64,000 nucleotides of DNA from Lentisphaeria bacterium (GCA_018265615.1 JABLYX010000021.1:9610-73609); one strand, 5' to 3'. Counted from the stretch's first letter, positions 24,876-34,504 are shown. Translations and numbers: made by a program. Notes: a model not told the origin generated them from the letters alone.

Positions 24876-27800
24876 GAGCGTTGTTATTTGCCTGCGTGAT
24901 CCTTTTGGCCGCCGCCGTACCGGGGGCGGAGCGTATCCTGTATCTCAGCTCCAACGACAGTTCGGTCCGCTGGACGGCGGATGTGTTCAACGGATTCCGG
25001 GAGCATATCCGCGGGGCGGCCCGGGAACAGCCCGAGATCGAGGTTTACGAGCTTGGCGTCATGCGCAATCCGGAGCTTGCCGTTCAGTCGAAAGATATCG
25101 ACTATCTGCGCGAACTGCTGAAGCGGAAGAAGTTCGATCTGATTGTCACGGCGGGAAATCCCGCGTCGGACCTGATTTTTGCCGAATATCCGAATCTCGG
25201 AGGAACGCCGGTCGTCTTCTGCGGCTATACCGGATTTGACCATGGGAAGAAGGTCCAGATGCCGCTTGTGACGGGCGTGGAGCGCAGCCGGAACCTCAAG
25301 GAGACGCTGCGGCTCGGGCTCCGCCTGCTGCCGCAGACGCGGAAGGTCGCGGTCATCACGGACGGCTCCGCCGACGGAGAGGCGCTGTTCCGGGAGCTCC
25401 GGGGAGAGATGAAGAGCGTCAGAATTCCGGAAGTCATCTTTCTGCACGGCGCATTTTACGGAACGGAGGAGATGCTTCAGCAGCTCCGGCAGCTTCCGGA
25501 GGAATCATTCGTCATATTGGACAACTGGAGGAGCGCGCGGCCGGAGCCGTTCGTTCCGCCGGCGGTGCTCGGGGAGCGGATCATGCAGGCGTCGCAGCGT
25601 CCGGTGTTTTCATTGCGCGACGCCACCTTCGCGGACGGCGCAGTCGGCGGCGTCCTGTTGGAAGCCGCGGCCTACGGCGCGGAAACGGCGCGGATTGCCC
25701 GCCGGGTCCTGGGCGGGGAGAGGCCGGCCGACATTCCGGTTCAGGCCGGGCCCTCCCGCGCGGCGGTGAACTGGAAGGCGCTGGAGCATTGGGGGATCTC
25801 CCCGGATCTGGTCCCGAACTCCGTGACGCTCGTCAACCGGCCGGTTTCGCTGCGGCAGGACCTGCGGTTGGAAGCGGTGGGGATCGTGTTGGTCGTGCTG
25901 TTGGTCGTGCTGGGGGGAGTCATTCTCTCGATGCAGCGCCAGAGAAGCCGGAAACGGCTGAACGGACTCTTTGCCGCGCTGCCGATTCATGTCGGCGTGG
26001 TCGATTCGAAGGGGAGGATTCTGTTTTACCAGGCGGGTAACACGATTGACTCCGAGCAGCGCCCGAAGCGGTTGTCCGACCTGCCGTTGGAGCTGTTGCG
26101 CGAGATTGAGTCTCCGGTCGCCGAGGTGTTCCGGTCCGGCGAAGGCAGGACTCTTGAGTACGGTGTATTCGGACAGCACCGCCAGCTTGAGCTGCTGCGG
26201 CTGCCGTACCGCATGTTCGGCCGGGATACGGTCATGTGGATCTCCGCCGATGTGACGAAGCTGCATGACGCGCTCTCTTCGATGACGCGTCTGGCGGACC
26301 GTTCCCGGCTGATCCTGAATTCCATCGGCGACGCGGTGATCGTGACCGATGCGGACGGGAATGTGACCCAGATGAACCCGATGGCGGAGAAACTGACCGG
26401 CCGGCGGGAGAGCGCGGTAGCGGGCATGAAGCTCGAGGAGGTGTTCCGGGTCGTCTCCGGCGCGGAGTGGCCGGAGGGGGAATCGCCGGTGACCGGAGTC
26501 CTGCGCCGCGGGGAAGAGCTGAGGCTCGAAAACCATCCGGAGCTGCTTTCCACCGACGGGAAATACTACCATATTTCCGCCAGTGCGTCACCGGTGCGTG
26601 AACCGGATGGCGGCGTTTCCGGCGCGGTGCTGTTTTTCCGGGATGTGACCGGTGATTATGAAAAGCGCGCGACGCTCGATGCGCAGAACACGATCCTGCG
26701 CAATGCGACGGAGGTGGCGAATATTGTTTACTTCCGCTGCGACCGTTCCGGCCGGATGTCGCCGCTCGGGGATTTCGGCAAGCACTGGGCTTGCCGCGAC
26801 GGGGTTCCGGTTCCTCCGGGAGAGTGGATCGTTCCTGACGACCTGCCGGTTTTCCGCAAGGCGCTGGATGGGGTGCTGACAGGGGAAACCGAGTCGATGC
26901 GCTGCTTCTACTGTGCGGGCAAGGCGGATTCGAAGCGGCATTATGAGATGCGTGTCGTGAAGTCGGCGTCCGCCGGCAAAGAGCGCGACGGTGAGTTTTA
27001 CGGCATCATTCAGGACGTGACCGAGCTGGTCCGCCAGAAGGAGCAGCTGCGCGAGGCGATGGAGACGGCTCAGGCGGCGAATCATGCGAAGAGCCGTTTC
27101 ATCACCACCATCAGCAGTGAATTGCGCACACCGCTCGATGCGGTGATCGGATTTTCCGAACTGCTGCAGCTTGACGGAATCCCGCAGACGGAGATGCGGC
27201 GGGACCTTCAGGCGATCAACCTGGCCGGCCGCACGCTGCTGAGTCTGGTCAACAATGTGCTCGATCTCGCGGAGATGGAGACGGACAAGCTTGAGATTCA
27301 GTCGAACCCGATGAACCTCAAGGAGCTTTTCTCGGAGATGATGATGATTTTCCGCCAGACCGCCGAAGGGCGGGGGCTGAAGCTCAAGCTGGTGTTGCCG
27401 GAGCAGACGCCGTGGGTGATGCTCGACCCGCAGCGTTTCCGGCAGATACTGATCAACCTGATCGGCGGGGCGATCAAATCGGTCCGCGAAGGCAGTGTGG
27501 TCATCGCTGCGAAGTTCGACGGGTATCACGCCGGGGATACGAGCGGCAGCCTGACGGTCCGGATCTCCGCCGCCGGCAGCGGCGTCCGCAAGCCGGACGA
27601 CCCGCTGCATCCCGGCCGTACCGCCGACGACGAGAGCAATCTGGAGCTGGTTCTGTCGCAGCGGCTCTGTTCCCGCATGGGCGGCACGCTCAGGTGCAGC
27701 AGCGGGGAGGGCGGGTGCGCATTCGTCATTGCATTCGACCGCATTGCCTGCATCGCGGATGCCCTGGCGGCCGGGAACGTTCCGGCCCTCTCCGTCGGCG

Positions 27801-28192
27801 GGGCCGAAAAGAATAACCGGGTGCTCCTGGTGGACGATGTTCCGATGAACCTGAAGGTCATGAGCGCGATGTTTTCGAGGCTGGGGATTCCGCATTGCTG
27901 CTGTGCGTCGGCGCGTGAGGCGATTCGCGAGGTCGGCACGGCGATTCCGGCGGCGGTGTTCACCGATCTCTGGATGCCGGACATGGGCGGCGACGAGCTT
28001 GCGGAGTATCTGGCGAGGAACCCGGCTACCGCACAGGTTCCGGTCGTTGTGGTGACGGCGGATCAGCAGATGGACCCGGGCATGAAGCGGCATTTTTGCG
28101 AAACACTGCTGAAACCGCTTACGCTCGAGGCGCTGAAGGAGTGCCTCAAACGCCTGGAAGAGAAGAAAATACCGGCGCATACGGAGGTGTGA
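24872..28192 (+). CDS. Hybrid pseudo-histidine kinase with substrate-binding domain and intact receiver
   Basis: The 1106-residue protein has a signal peptide, a substrate-binding-like domain (about 22-325), a membrane helix (about 333-355), PAS-like domains (about 363-720), a HisKA-like region, a HATPase-like region and a receiver. The usual SHELRTPL is SSELRTPL, so Ser749 replaces the phospho-accepting His. The N-box Asn is Gly866 (NLIGGAIKS), the G1 box reads AAGSGV instead of DTGIGI, and the G2 box is lost. The receiver keeps TDLWMPD with Asp1032. The product is therefore unlikely to be a kinase but could bind ligand and receive or dephosphorylate phosphate. ATG 24872 is chosen for the overlap with the upstream stop and its GGAGG site. 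Confidence 0.87.
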   Translation: MRALLFACVILLAAAVPGAERILYLSSNDSSVRWTADVFNGFREHIRGAAREQPEIEVYELGVMRNPELAVQSKDIDYLRELLKRKKFDLIVTAGNPASDLIFAEYPNLGGTPVVFCGYTGFDHGKKVQMPLVTGVERSRNLKETLRLGLRLLPQTRKVAVITDGSADGEALFRELRGEMKSVRIPEVIFLHGAFYGTEEMLQQLRQLPEESFVILDNWRSARPEPFVPPAVLGERIMQASQRPVFSLRDATFADGAVGGVLLEAAAYGAETARIARRVLGGERPADIPVQAGPSRAAVNWKALEHWGISPDLVPNSVTLVNRPVSLRQDLRLEAVGIVLVVLLVVLGGVILSMQRQRSRKRLNGLFAALPIHVGVVDSKGRILFYQAGNTIDSEQRPKRLSDLPLELLREIESPVAEVFRSGEGRTLEYGVFGQHRQLELLRLPYRMFGRDTVMWISADVTKLHDALSSMTRLADRSRLILNSIGDAVIVTDADGNVTQMNPMAEKLTGRRESAVAGMKLEEVFRVVSGAEWPEGESPVTGVLRRGEELRLENHPELLSTDGKYYHISASASPVREPDGGVSGAVLFFRDVTGDYEKRATLDAQNTILRNATEVANIVYFRCDRSGRMSPLGDFGKHWACRDGVPVPPGEWIVPDDLPVFRKALDGVLTGETESMRCFYCAGKADSKRHYEMRVVKSASAGKERDGEFYGIIQDVTELVRQKEQLREAMETAQAANHAKSRFITTISSELRTPLDAVIGFSELLQLDGIPQTEMRRDLQAINLAGRTLLSLVNNVLDLAEMETDKLEIQSNPMNLKELFSEMMMIFRQTAEGRGLKLKLVLPEQTPWVMLDPQRFRQILINLIGGAIKSVREGSVVIAAKFDGYHAGDTSGSLTVRISAAGSGVRKPDDPLHPGRTADDESNLELVLSQRLCSRMGGTLRCSSGEGGCAFVIAFDRIACIADALAAGNVPALSVGGAEKNNRVLLVDDVPMNLKVMSAMFSRLGIPHCCCASAREAIREVGTAIPAAVFTDLWMPDMGGDELAEYLARNPATAQVPVVVVTADQQMDPGMKRHFCETLLKPLTLEALKECLKRLEEKKIPAHTEV

Positions 28193-28197
28193 CGCAT

Positions 28198-30579
28198 ATG
28201 GATACGCAGAGAGACAACCCTGAGGAAATGGATCGGACGATTCCGATCGACCGGACGGTTCCGATCGACCGGACGGTTCCGATCGACCGCGGGGAACTGC
28301 CGGACGGGGATCCGCAGGCAGGGAAGGCGGTTCCGGCCGACTCTACTTCGGTGGAGAGCCGGACCCGGAACACATCGCGCCTGAGTTTCTTTTCCGGCAT
28401 GTTCGGCGTGCGGACGGTCAACATCAGCGAGCTCGTGAATAATACCGGCGTGGATGTGGGCGACGACCTCGAAGTCCGCAAGGGGAACCGGGATGAGGAT
28501 TTCGTCGACTTCAATGAGAATTTCGAGCTGAAAGGGAAGATCGCGGACGGCGGGCAGGGGTCCATCAGTCAGGCGGTCGACCGCAGGCTTTCCCGCGTGG
28601 TTGCCGTGAAAACGCTCCACAAGAATCTCCGCGAGCGCAGCAAGTGCCGCAGCGCGTTTATCGCGGAGGCGAAGGTCACGGGACAGCTTGACCACCCGGC
28701 GATCGTTCCGGTGCACGGACTTTACGGCGATTCGGAGCACAATCTGCATCTGGCGATGAAGCTGATCCGCGGGAATACGCTCAAACACTATATCGATAAA
28801 ACAGTTTCGCTCTATGAGCAGATGCCGCGTTTCCAGGTTGCCCGGAATGAGCACCGGATGCTGCCGCAGAGGCTCGACGTCTTCCTGCGTGTCTGCGAAG
28901 CGATTGCTTATGCCCACCACAAGAAGGTGATCCATCGCGACCTGAAGCCGGAAAACATCATGATCGGCTCCTTCAGCGAAACCTACGTGATGGATTGGGG
29001 AATCGCGGAGCATCAGTCGTGGAGGGATTCCGGCGGGCAGGACAATTTTTCCGGCACCGTCCAGTATGTGGCGCCGGAAATCATCAACCGCCAGCCGTAC
29101 GATTCGCGTTCGGACATCTATGCGCTCGGATTGATCCTCTTCGAAATCGTCTACCTGAAGGTCGCTTACCCGTCGAAATCGCTGCCGGAGGCGGTGGAGG
29201 TTGCGCGCAACTGCCGGGTTGCGGCGTATACGCACCGGTTTCGCTGCCGGGTCGACCGGGATCTTGAGATGATCGTGCGCAAGACGCTTGCGACGCGCCC
29301 GGCGGAGCGCTACCAGAATGTGAAAGCGTTGATGAAAGATATCCGCAGTTATCTGCGTTTCGATGAGGTTTCGGCGCATCCCGACAACCTCTGGGGGCGT
29401 ATTTCGCGTTATTTCCGGAGGAAGTACCGCTTTTTCCTGTTCTGTTGGGTCTTTCTTCTGTTCTCCGGCATGTGTGCGGCCTCGTATTACCTGTACCGGG
29501 AAATGAAGGAGCAGGAGGTCCGGCGGAGCGAAGAGGCGGCATTCGCGGAAATCTACTCGCAGGGTGTCCATGCCGCGACGCAGCTCGACTACCGGCTGCA
29601 CACCCTGGAGAGCCTGCTGACGACGGTCGCGTGGGAAACCGCGCTGCTGCTCGAAGGGCCGCTGCCCGACAAGGCGGCCGGAAAGTTCTACAGCAATCTC
29701 GACGGGGCGGATTCCGACACCGCGCCGCCGGACTACGCATACTCGCCGGCCTATCACCGGAAGATCGCGCTCGACTCCTTTGTCTATAAGGAGCCGCCGG
29801 GTGAAAAGGTGCCGGGGCTTGAAGAGACGCTGCTGAGGCTTGAGCCGCTGAACCGCGGCTTCTTCCGGGTCATGTCCCACAGCCTCTCGGAGGTTTCGCT
29901 GGTTCCGGCCGGGGAGAAGGAGCAGAAAGAGATGATCCGGACGCTGTCGAAGCCGCCGTTCTCCTTTGTGTACACGGGGTTTGAAAACGGCCTGCACGTG
30001 AGCTATCCGTACCGAGGTGATTACCGTGACTCCTATGATCCGCGGAAGCGTTCGTGGTACCGTCTCGCGATGGACGCCGCGAACTATCAGGCGGTCTGGA
30101 GCGAACCGTATGTAGATAACGGCTTTTCCCGCGAGGAGCATGATCCGGAGCTGATCGTCACCTGCGCCCGGGCGATCGTCGGGAATGACGGCAAAGCGGT
30201 CGGCGTCGCCGGCGCGGATGTATCGCTCGGACGGCTGCTCGACCTCATGCTCCGCAGCGGAAACGCCTCTCCGGCGATCCGGACCCAGTACCTCGTTGAC
30301 GAGACGGGGCGGATCATCGTCGGCAGCGGGCTCGACGGCAAGGCGGAGATCACGCCGGAGGGCGTCCAGTTCAAAATGTTCCGCGATCCGGAGCTTCTGA
30401 AGACGATGTGGGGACGCCGCAACGGACGGCTTTTCCGGATGGAGAACGGGATTCGCCGTCTCTACTTCTTCCAGAAGATCGAGACGCTCCGCTGGCTTTA
30501 TATCGAACGGATCGATTTCTCCGGGCTGGTACGCTCGAAACAGAAAAATACAACCAACAGGATATTGGATTATCTATGA
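28198..30579 (+). CDS. Transmembrane Ser/Thr protein kinase with extracytoplasmic Cache-like sensor
   Basis: The 794-residue product starts at ATG 28198, which has GGAGG about 10 nt upstream. The N-terminus holds three tandem 6-residue repeats (DRTIPI, DRTVPI, DRTVPI). The kinase domain (about 109-385) has VAVK (Lys138), IHRDLKPEN (Asp248), DWG in place of DFG (Asp266) and VAPE. A membrane helix (about 412-434) leads to an extracytoplasmic region (about 455-778) with YDPRKRSWYRLA and VGVAGADVSL, typical of Cache domains. The kinase faces the cytoplasm and the sensor faces outward. Its position between hybrid kinases and the REC-PP2C switch suggests a second input to the same pathway. Confidence 0.88.
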   Translation: MDTQRDNPEEMDRTIPIDRTVPIDRTVPIDRGELPDGDPQAGKAVPADSTSVESRTRNTSRLSFFSGMFGVRTVNISELVNNTGVDVGDDLEVRKGNRDEDFVDFNENFELKGKIADGGQGSISQAVDRRLSRVVAVKTLHKNLRERSKCRSAFIAEAKVTGQLDHPAIVPVHGLYGDSEHNLHLAMKLIRGNTLKHYIDKTVSLYEQMPRFQVARNEHRMLPQRLDVFLRVCEAIAYAHHKKVIHRDLKPENIMIGSFSETYVMDWGIAEHQSWRDSGGQDNFSGTVQYVAPEIINRQPYDSRSDIYALGLILFEIVYLKVAYPSKSLPEAVEVARNCRVAAYTHRFRCRVDRDLEMIVRKTLATRPAERYQNVKALMKDIRSYLRFDEVSAHPDNLWGRISRYFRRKYRFFLFCWVFLLFSGMCAASYYLYREMKEQEVRRSEEAAFAEIYSQGVHAATQLDYRLHTLESLLTTVAWETALLLEGPLPDKAAGKFYSNLDGADSDTAPPDYAYSPAYHRKIALDSFVYKEPPGEKVPGLEETLLRLEPLNRGFFRVMSHSLSEVSLVPAGEKEQKEMIRTLSKPPFSFVYTGFENGLHVSYPYRGDYRDSYDPRKRSWYRLAMDAANYQAVWSEPYVDNGFSREEHDPELIVTCARAIVGNDGKAVGVAGADVSLGRLLDLMLRSGNASPAIRTQYLVDETGRIIVGSGLDGKAEITPEGVQFKMFRDPELLKTMWGRRNGRLFRMENGIRRLYFFQKIETLRWLYIERIDFSGLVRSKQKNTTNRILDYL
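28231..28284 (+). repeat. Three 18-bp tandem repeats in the Ser/Thr kinase gene
   Basis: Three in-frame units of 18 bp (28231-28248, 28249-28266, 28267-28284) encode DRT[IV]PI. Units two and three are identical and unit one differs at two positions. Each unit has one Thr followed at +3 by Ile. Confidence 0.9.
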
Positions 30580-32210
30580 GTGACCGCAAATACAATGTAC
30601 TGGTGCTGGACGATGAGAAGTTCATCCTGCTCACCGTGGCCGCATGTCTGAAGGAAGGCGCCTATCAGGTGACGACGGCCGACCATGCCGAAGAGGCGCT
30701 CGAGGCGTTCAAGCGGAAGCGGTATGACGCCGTGCTTTCGGACATCATGATGGATTCGGTGGACGGCTTCAAGTTCCGGGAAATGATCCGGAGCTACAAC
30801 AAGCGCGTCCCGATCATCTTTCTGACTTCTCTGATGGACGATATCGACAATTCGCTCATCACCCAGATCATGAAGGACAACTACTCGTATTACCTGAATA
30901 AGAACTTCACGCGGGCGAGTCTGCTTGAGAAGCTCGAGCAGGTCGTGCAGGCATATCAGGCGCAGAATGAGATTTCCCTGCTCGAAAAGAAGATCGAGAG
31001 CGACCTTGAGCTCGCGACGCAGGTGCAGATGGCGATGCTGCCGCCGTGGCTCCATTTCAGTGACAGCTATGAGTTCGGCTTCATCTACCGCCCGTTGTTC
31101 AAGATCAGCGGCGACCTGTTCGAGTGGATTCCGCTTTCCGCGCACAGCTGCCTCTGCGTGTTCGGAGACATCTCCGGGCACGGCATCCACTCTGCGCTGG
31201 CGATGACGGCGGTGCAGTCGATCCTGAAGCAGCTCAGCACGATCAACTCGCCGGGCGCGTTGCGGCCGGACCGGATCCTGCGCCAGTTGAACGACTTCTT
31301 CTGCGAGAAGCTGAACATGTGCAGCTACATGACCTGCCTGGTGGCGATCTGGGACTTCGAGAAGAACACGCTGCTGTTCCATAATGCGGGTCATCCGGAT
31401 CTGCTCTGCTTCCATGCCGGGGACGGCAAGTGGCTCGACCCGAACCCCCGCAGGCAGGGGAGCCTGCCGGTCGGGATGCTGCGCAACACCGATTACCTGG
31501 AGGAAAACAACGTCCTGATGGAGTTCTCCGACGACACGGTGTTCCTCGGCCACTCGGACGGGCTGTGGGATATCGGCACGCATCCGGACGACGAATCCGG
31601 CGTCGACACGAAGACCTTCCGGCAGCTCGCTTCGGCGGCGGTGAAGGATGACAATGTCGTGGCGATTCCGTTCCGCCTCTCCGGGGCGCTCGAGCAGATC
31701 GGTTACGATACGCCGAAGGACGACTATTCGCTTTTCGCCATGAAGAAGGTCGTGGCGGGCGCGGCCCCGGTCTTCCGGCGGCAGGTCCCGCCTGATGCGG
31801 CGTCGATCGACCGGGCGACGCTGGAAGCTGCCGAATTCGTGGAGCTTACGCTTCACGCCAAGGTGCTGGCCGCCAAGGTGGAGATCCTGCTGAGCGAGTT
31901 CCTTGTGAATATCGTCAAGCACGGGCTGGAGAATTACAAGAAGGCGACCGACGTGATCGCGCTCACTATCCGCGGCAGCCGGGAGGCGGTCATCGTCTCC
32001 GTGCTGGACCGCGGAAAGATGTGGGAGAGCTCCTCGTTCCGCTCGGATGAGGAGCTTGACCAGCTGCTGACGGAGCTCAACCGGAAAAAGGGTCAGAGCG
32101 GGCGCGGAATCCCGTTGATCATGAAGATCTCGCCGCAGATCAGCCGGCGCCATCATTGCGGATTGAATGAAACCATTTTCACCATAAAAGCGAACGAAGG
32201 AGACAAATGA
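30576..32210 (+). CDS. Response regulator with PP2C/SpoIIE phosphatase and HATPase (HsbR-like switch)
   Basis: The 544-residue product has an N-terminal receiver (about 1-125, phospho-Asp56 in LSDIMMD), a coiled linker (about 130-160), a SpoIIE/PP2C phosphatase domain (about 165-390, with GDLFEW and GDISGHG metal-binding Asp residues) and a C-terminal RsbW-like HATPase (about 410-540, with EFLVNIVKHG and SGRGIPL). In the Pseudomonas HsbR family this order gives a bifunctional kinase and phosphatase acting on a STAS protein under receiver control. A STAS gene lies downstream at 49530 and an HPt gene follows directly, so the same wiring is inferred. The ATG overlaps the upstream stop. Confidence 0.9.
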   Translation: MSDRKYNVLVLDDEKFILLTVAACLKEGAYQVTTADHAEEALEAFKRKRYDAVLSDIMMDSVDGFKFREMIRSYNKRVPIIFLTSLMDDIDNSLITQIMKDNYSYYLNKNFTRASLLEKLEQVVQAYQAQNEISLLEKKIESDLELATQVQMAMLPPWLHFSDSYEFGFIYRPLFKISGDLFEWIPLSAHSCLCVFGDISGHGIHSALAMTAVQSILKQLSTINSPGALRPDRILRQLNDFFCEKLNMCSYMTCLVAIWDFEKNTLLFHNAGHPDLLCFHAGDGKWLDPNPRRQGSLPVGMLRNTDYLEENNVLMEFSDDTVFLGHSDGLWDIGTHPDDESGVDTKTFRQLASAAVKDDNVVAIPFRLSGALEQIGYDTPKDDYSLFAMKKVVAGAAPVFRRQVPPDAASIDRATLEAAEFVELTLHAKVLAAKVEILLSEFLVNIVKHGLENYKKATDVIALTIRGSREAVIVSVLDRGKMWESSSFRSDEELDQLLTELNRKKGQSGRGIPLIMKISPQISRRHHCGLNETIFTIKANEGDK

Positions 32211-32524
32211 TGAAAGAAATTTTCAGAAAGCACCTGACCGAGACTCTCGGCATTGACGACGCAGAACTCCAGGATGAACTGATCGCGGAGTACAAGCGCA
32301 CTTTTGATGATTCGCTTGAGAAGATGCACGAAGCGCTTGCCGCGGCCGATTGCGAACGGCTTCGCCGGCTCGGGCACGCGCTCAAAGGGTGTGCCCTCAA
32401 TATCGGGGACCTTGAGACGAAGGAATTCGCTCTCGGCATCGAGAACGGCGGGAAGGCCGGGAATGCCGACGAGTGCCGCGTGAACGTCGAGGGCCTGACT
32501 GCGCAGGCAGCGAAACTGGAGTAG
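32207..32524 (+). CDS. Stand-alone HPt phosphotransfer protein
   Basis: The 105-residue protein is a single HPt domain with the signature HALKGCALNIGD, phospho-accepting His57. Such proteins shuttle phosphate from hybrid-kinase receivers to a final response regulator. It follows the REC-PP2C gene with a four-base overlap and is the only HPt seen in the window, so it is the likely hub between the three hybrid receivers and Asp56 of its neighbour. A second ATG at 32210 is equally possible as start. Confidence 0.9.
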   Translation: MMKEIFRKHLTETLGIDDAELQDELIAEYKRTFDDSLEKMHEALAAADCERLRRLGHALKGCALNIGDLETKEFALGIENGGKAGNADECRVNVEGLTAQAAKLE

Positions 32525-32533
32525 GAAGCCGCG

Positions 32534-33259
32534 ATGCTGCATACCCGGACAAGTCTGGATAAGGAATTGACCCGCATCTCGGGGGAAATCGCACTGCGGT
32601 CGCAGAACCGTATTCAGCGGAGCTTCCGCATGTACGTCTGGAACCTTACGGTCGCCATGTCGTACATGCTGAAGAGGCTGTTCGACGTCGCGCTTTCGAG
32701 TCTTGCGCTCATTGCGCTTTCCCCGCTGTTCCTTGTGCTTGCGGTATGGATCAAGCTCGATTCGCCGGGACCGGTGATCTACCGGCAGATCCGGGTCGGG
32801 CGGTTCGGCCGGCATTTCCGTTTTTACAAGTTCCGCACGATGCGGGTCGATGCGGACCGCATCAAGCGCGAGCTGCTTGCCCGGAACCAATCCGCGGACG
32901 GGGTCATCTTCAAGATGAAGCGCGATCCGCGGATCACCCGGATCGGGCGGTATCTGCGGAAATTCAGCATCGACGAGCTTCCGCAGCTGTTCAATGTGCT
33001 GGTGGGGGATATGAGCCTGGTCGGCCCCCGGCCGCCGCTTCCCGATGAGGTCCGGCAATATACGCTTGAGGACCGGAAGCGGCTGAATGTGGTTCCGGGG
33101 CTGACCTGCATCTGGCAGGTATCCGGGCGCAGCGACATCCCGTTTTCGAAGCAGGTTCAGCTTGACAAGGAGTACATCGCATCGCGCAGTTTCTGGCAGG
33201 ACTGCTGGCTGCTGATCCGGACGGTTCCCGCGATTCTGACCGGGAAAGGGGCGTACTGA
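32534..33259 (+). CDS. Undecaprenyl-phosphate sugar phosphotransferase (initiating glycosyltransferase)
   Basis: The 241-residue protein belongs to the bacterial sugar transferase family (short WcaJ/PglC type). It has one hydrophobic segment (about 49-72), then DSPGPVIYRQIRVG, FRFYKFRTM, SIDELPQLFNVL, DMSLVGPRPP and PGLTCIWQVSGR. It transfers a sugar phosphate from a nucleotide sugar to the lipid carrier, the first step of repeat-unit assembly. It is the first biosynthetic gene after the signalling module. The sugar is not predictable. Confidence 0.92.
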   Translation: MLHTRTSLDKELTRISGEIALRSQNRIQRSFRMYVWNLTVAMSYMLKRLFDVALSSLALIALSPLFLVLAVWIKLDSPGPVIYRQIRVGRFGRHFRFYKFRTMRVDADRIKRELLARNQSADGVIFKMKRDPRITRIGRYLRKFSIDELPQLFNVLVGDMSLVGPRPPLPDEVRQYTLEDRKRLNVVPGLTCIWQVSGRSDIPFSKQVQLDKEYIASRSFWQDCWLLIRTVPAILTGKGAY

Positions 33260-34504
33260 GTGAAAGCGATCATCAACCCCTATAACCACACGACGAAATG
33301 GTGCGAGGAGTTTTTTCCCGAGCGCAGTCTGTGTTCTTTGCCGATCGCAGGCAAGATGTTCGCGGAGCATCAGATCGATTCGGTCTCCGTCCTCGGAGTC
33401 GGGGAGATTCTGCTGTTGGACTACAATTACACGATGTTCCTGCAGGAGCTGCTTGGCGGCGGAGAACGCTGGTCGCTCAAGCTCGATTATCTCGGTTCCG
33501 GGATCCGCCGCGATCCGTTCCGGCTGCTGGAGGAGCATCGCGCTTTCGCAGGGGACGGCGAGGTGCTGGTCGTGCTCGGCCCGATTCTGCCGGAATTCAC
33601 GTCGCAGGAGGCGCTTCAGGCCGGCGCGGTTCCCGTGCAGCAGGATGAGAGGCTGAAGGACGGGGTTTATCTGCGGCGTCGCGACGGGGTCCTGTACCGC
33701 TGCCGGGTTCCGCAGCGCCGGATGCGGTCGATCCGGGAATATTTCGAGTTGAATTTTCAGCTGCTGCGCACGCCGCGCGGCTATGTGCTGCCCGGTTACC
33801 GGGTCGAGAACGGCGTTCATGCCGGAATGAATGTGGTCATCATGCCCGGCTGCGAGATTTCGCCCCCGGTCGTGCTGGGGGACAACATATGCCTGGAACG
33901 CGGCTGCCGGCTTGAGGACGGCGTGATCGTCGGGAGTGACGTGATCATCGACCGGGGGAATTTCCTGCGCCGGTGCGTGGTGTTCGACCACACCTACATC
34001 GGGAAGAACATGGAGTTTGTGAACAAGATCGTCTGTTCCGGCAGGATCATCGACCCGGTCAACGAGGTTTCCGTCGAGCTGGAGGAGGCCGGAGTCGCTT
34101 CCGGCCTGCGCGGCGGGCTCAGGAATGTCGATTGGACGGGGACGTTCGAAGCCGTTCTGGCTTTGCTTCTGGCCCTGCTGTTTCTCGTCCCGTACCTTGC
34201 GGCGCTGCTGTTGCTGAAGCTTCTGCACTGTCACCGCTGGTTCCAGAAGCTTTCGTTCGACCGCTATTGGCTTCTCTGGGCCGTCGTATTCCGGCGGGCG
34301 AGCCTGATACGTACCGGAGGAAGGAAAGAGCGGTGCGTCTTCTGTTATTCGGACGGGATCTCCGTGAACCGTGATTCATTGCAGCAGAAGCTCGACGACC
34401 GCTATTTTCAGCATCATCGTACCCCCGGCCTGATTGTGAGGACGTTGGGGAAGGCATTCATCAACAGGATATTCATGACGGATGACATGGTTCAGGACAC
34501 ATGA
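33260..34504 (+). CDS. Hexapeptide-repeat protein with C-terminal membrane segment
   Basis: The 414-residue product starts at a GTG directly after the preceding stop. The N-terminal half (about 1-180) resembles a degenerate nucleotidyltransferase-like domain. A left-handed beta-helix region follows (about 183-265, e.g. GVHAGMNVVIMPG, VVLGDNICLERG, GVIVGSDVIIDRG, TYIGKNMEF), then a hydrophobic helix (about 295-320). This looks like a membrane-anchored relative of sugar nucleotidyl- or acyltransferases. Placed next to the initiating transferase it may supply or modify an activated sugar; substrate and activity are unknown. Confidence 0.7.
   Translation: MKAIINPYNHTTKWCEEFFPERSLCSLPIAGKMFAEHQIDSVSVLGVGEILLLDYNYTMFLQELLGGGERWSLKLDYLGSGIRRDPFRLLEEHRAFAGDGEVLVVLGPILPEFTSQEALQAGAVPVQQDERLKDGVYLRRRDGVLYRCRVPQRRMRSIREYFELNFQLLRTPRGYVLPGYRVENGVHAGMNVVIMPGCEISPPVVLGDNICLERGCRLEDGVIVGSDVIIDRGNFLRRCVVFDHTYIGKNMEFVNKIVCSGRIIDPVNEVSVELEEAGVASGLRGGLRNVDWTGTFEAVLALLLALLFLVPYLAALLLLKLLHCHRWFQKLSFDRYWLLWAVVFRRASLIRTGGRKERCVFCYSDGISVNRDSLQQKLDDRYFQHHRTPGLIVRTLGKAFINRIFMTDDMVQDT

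Noticed and set aside
28231..28284. A CRISPR-like repeat array.
   Set aside because: Three contiguous in-frame 18-bp units without spacers; these are coding tandem repeats.
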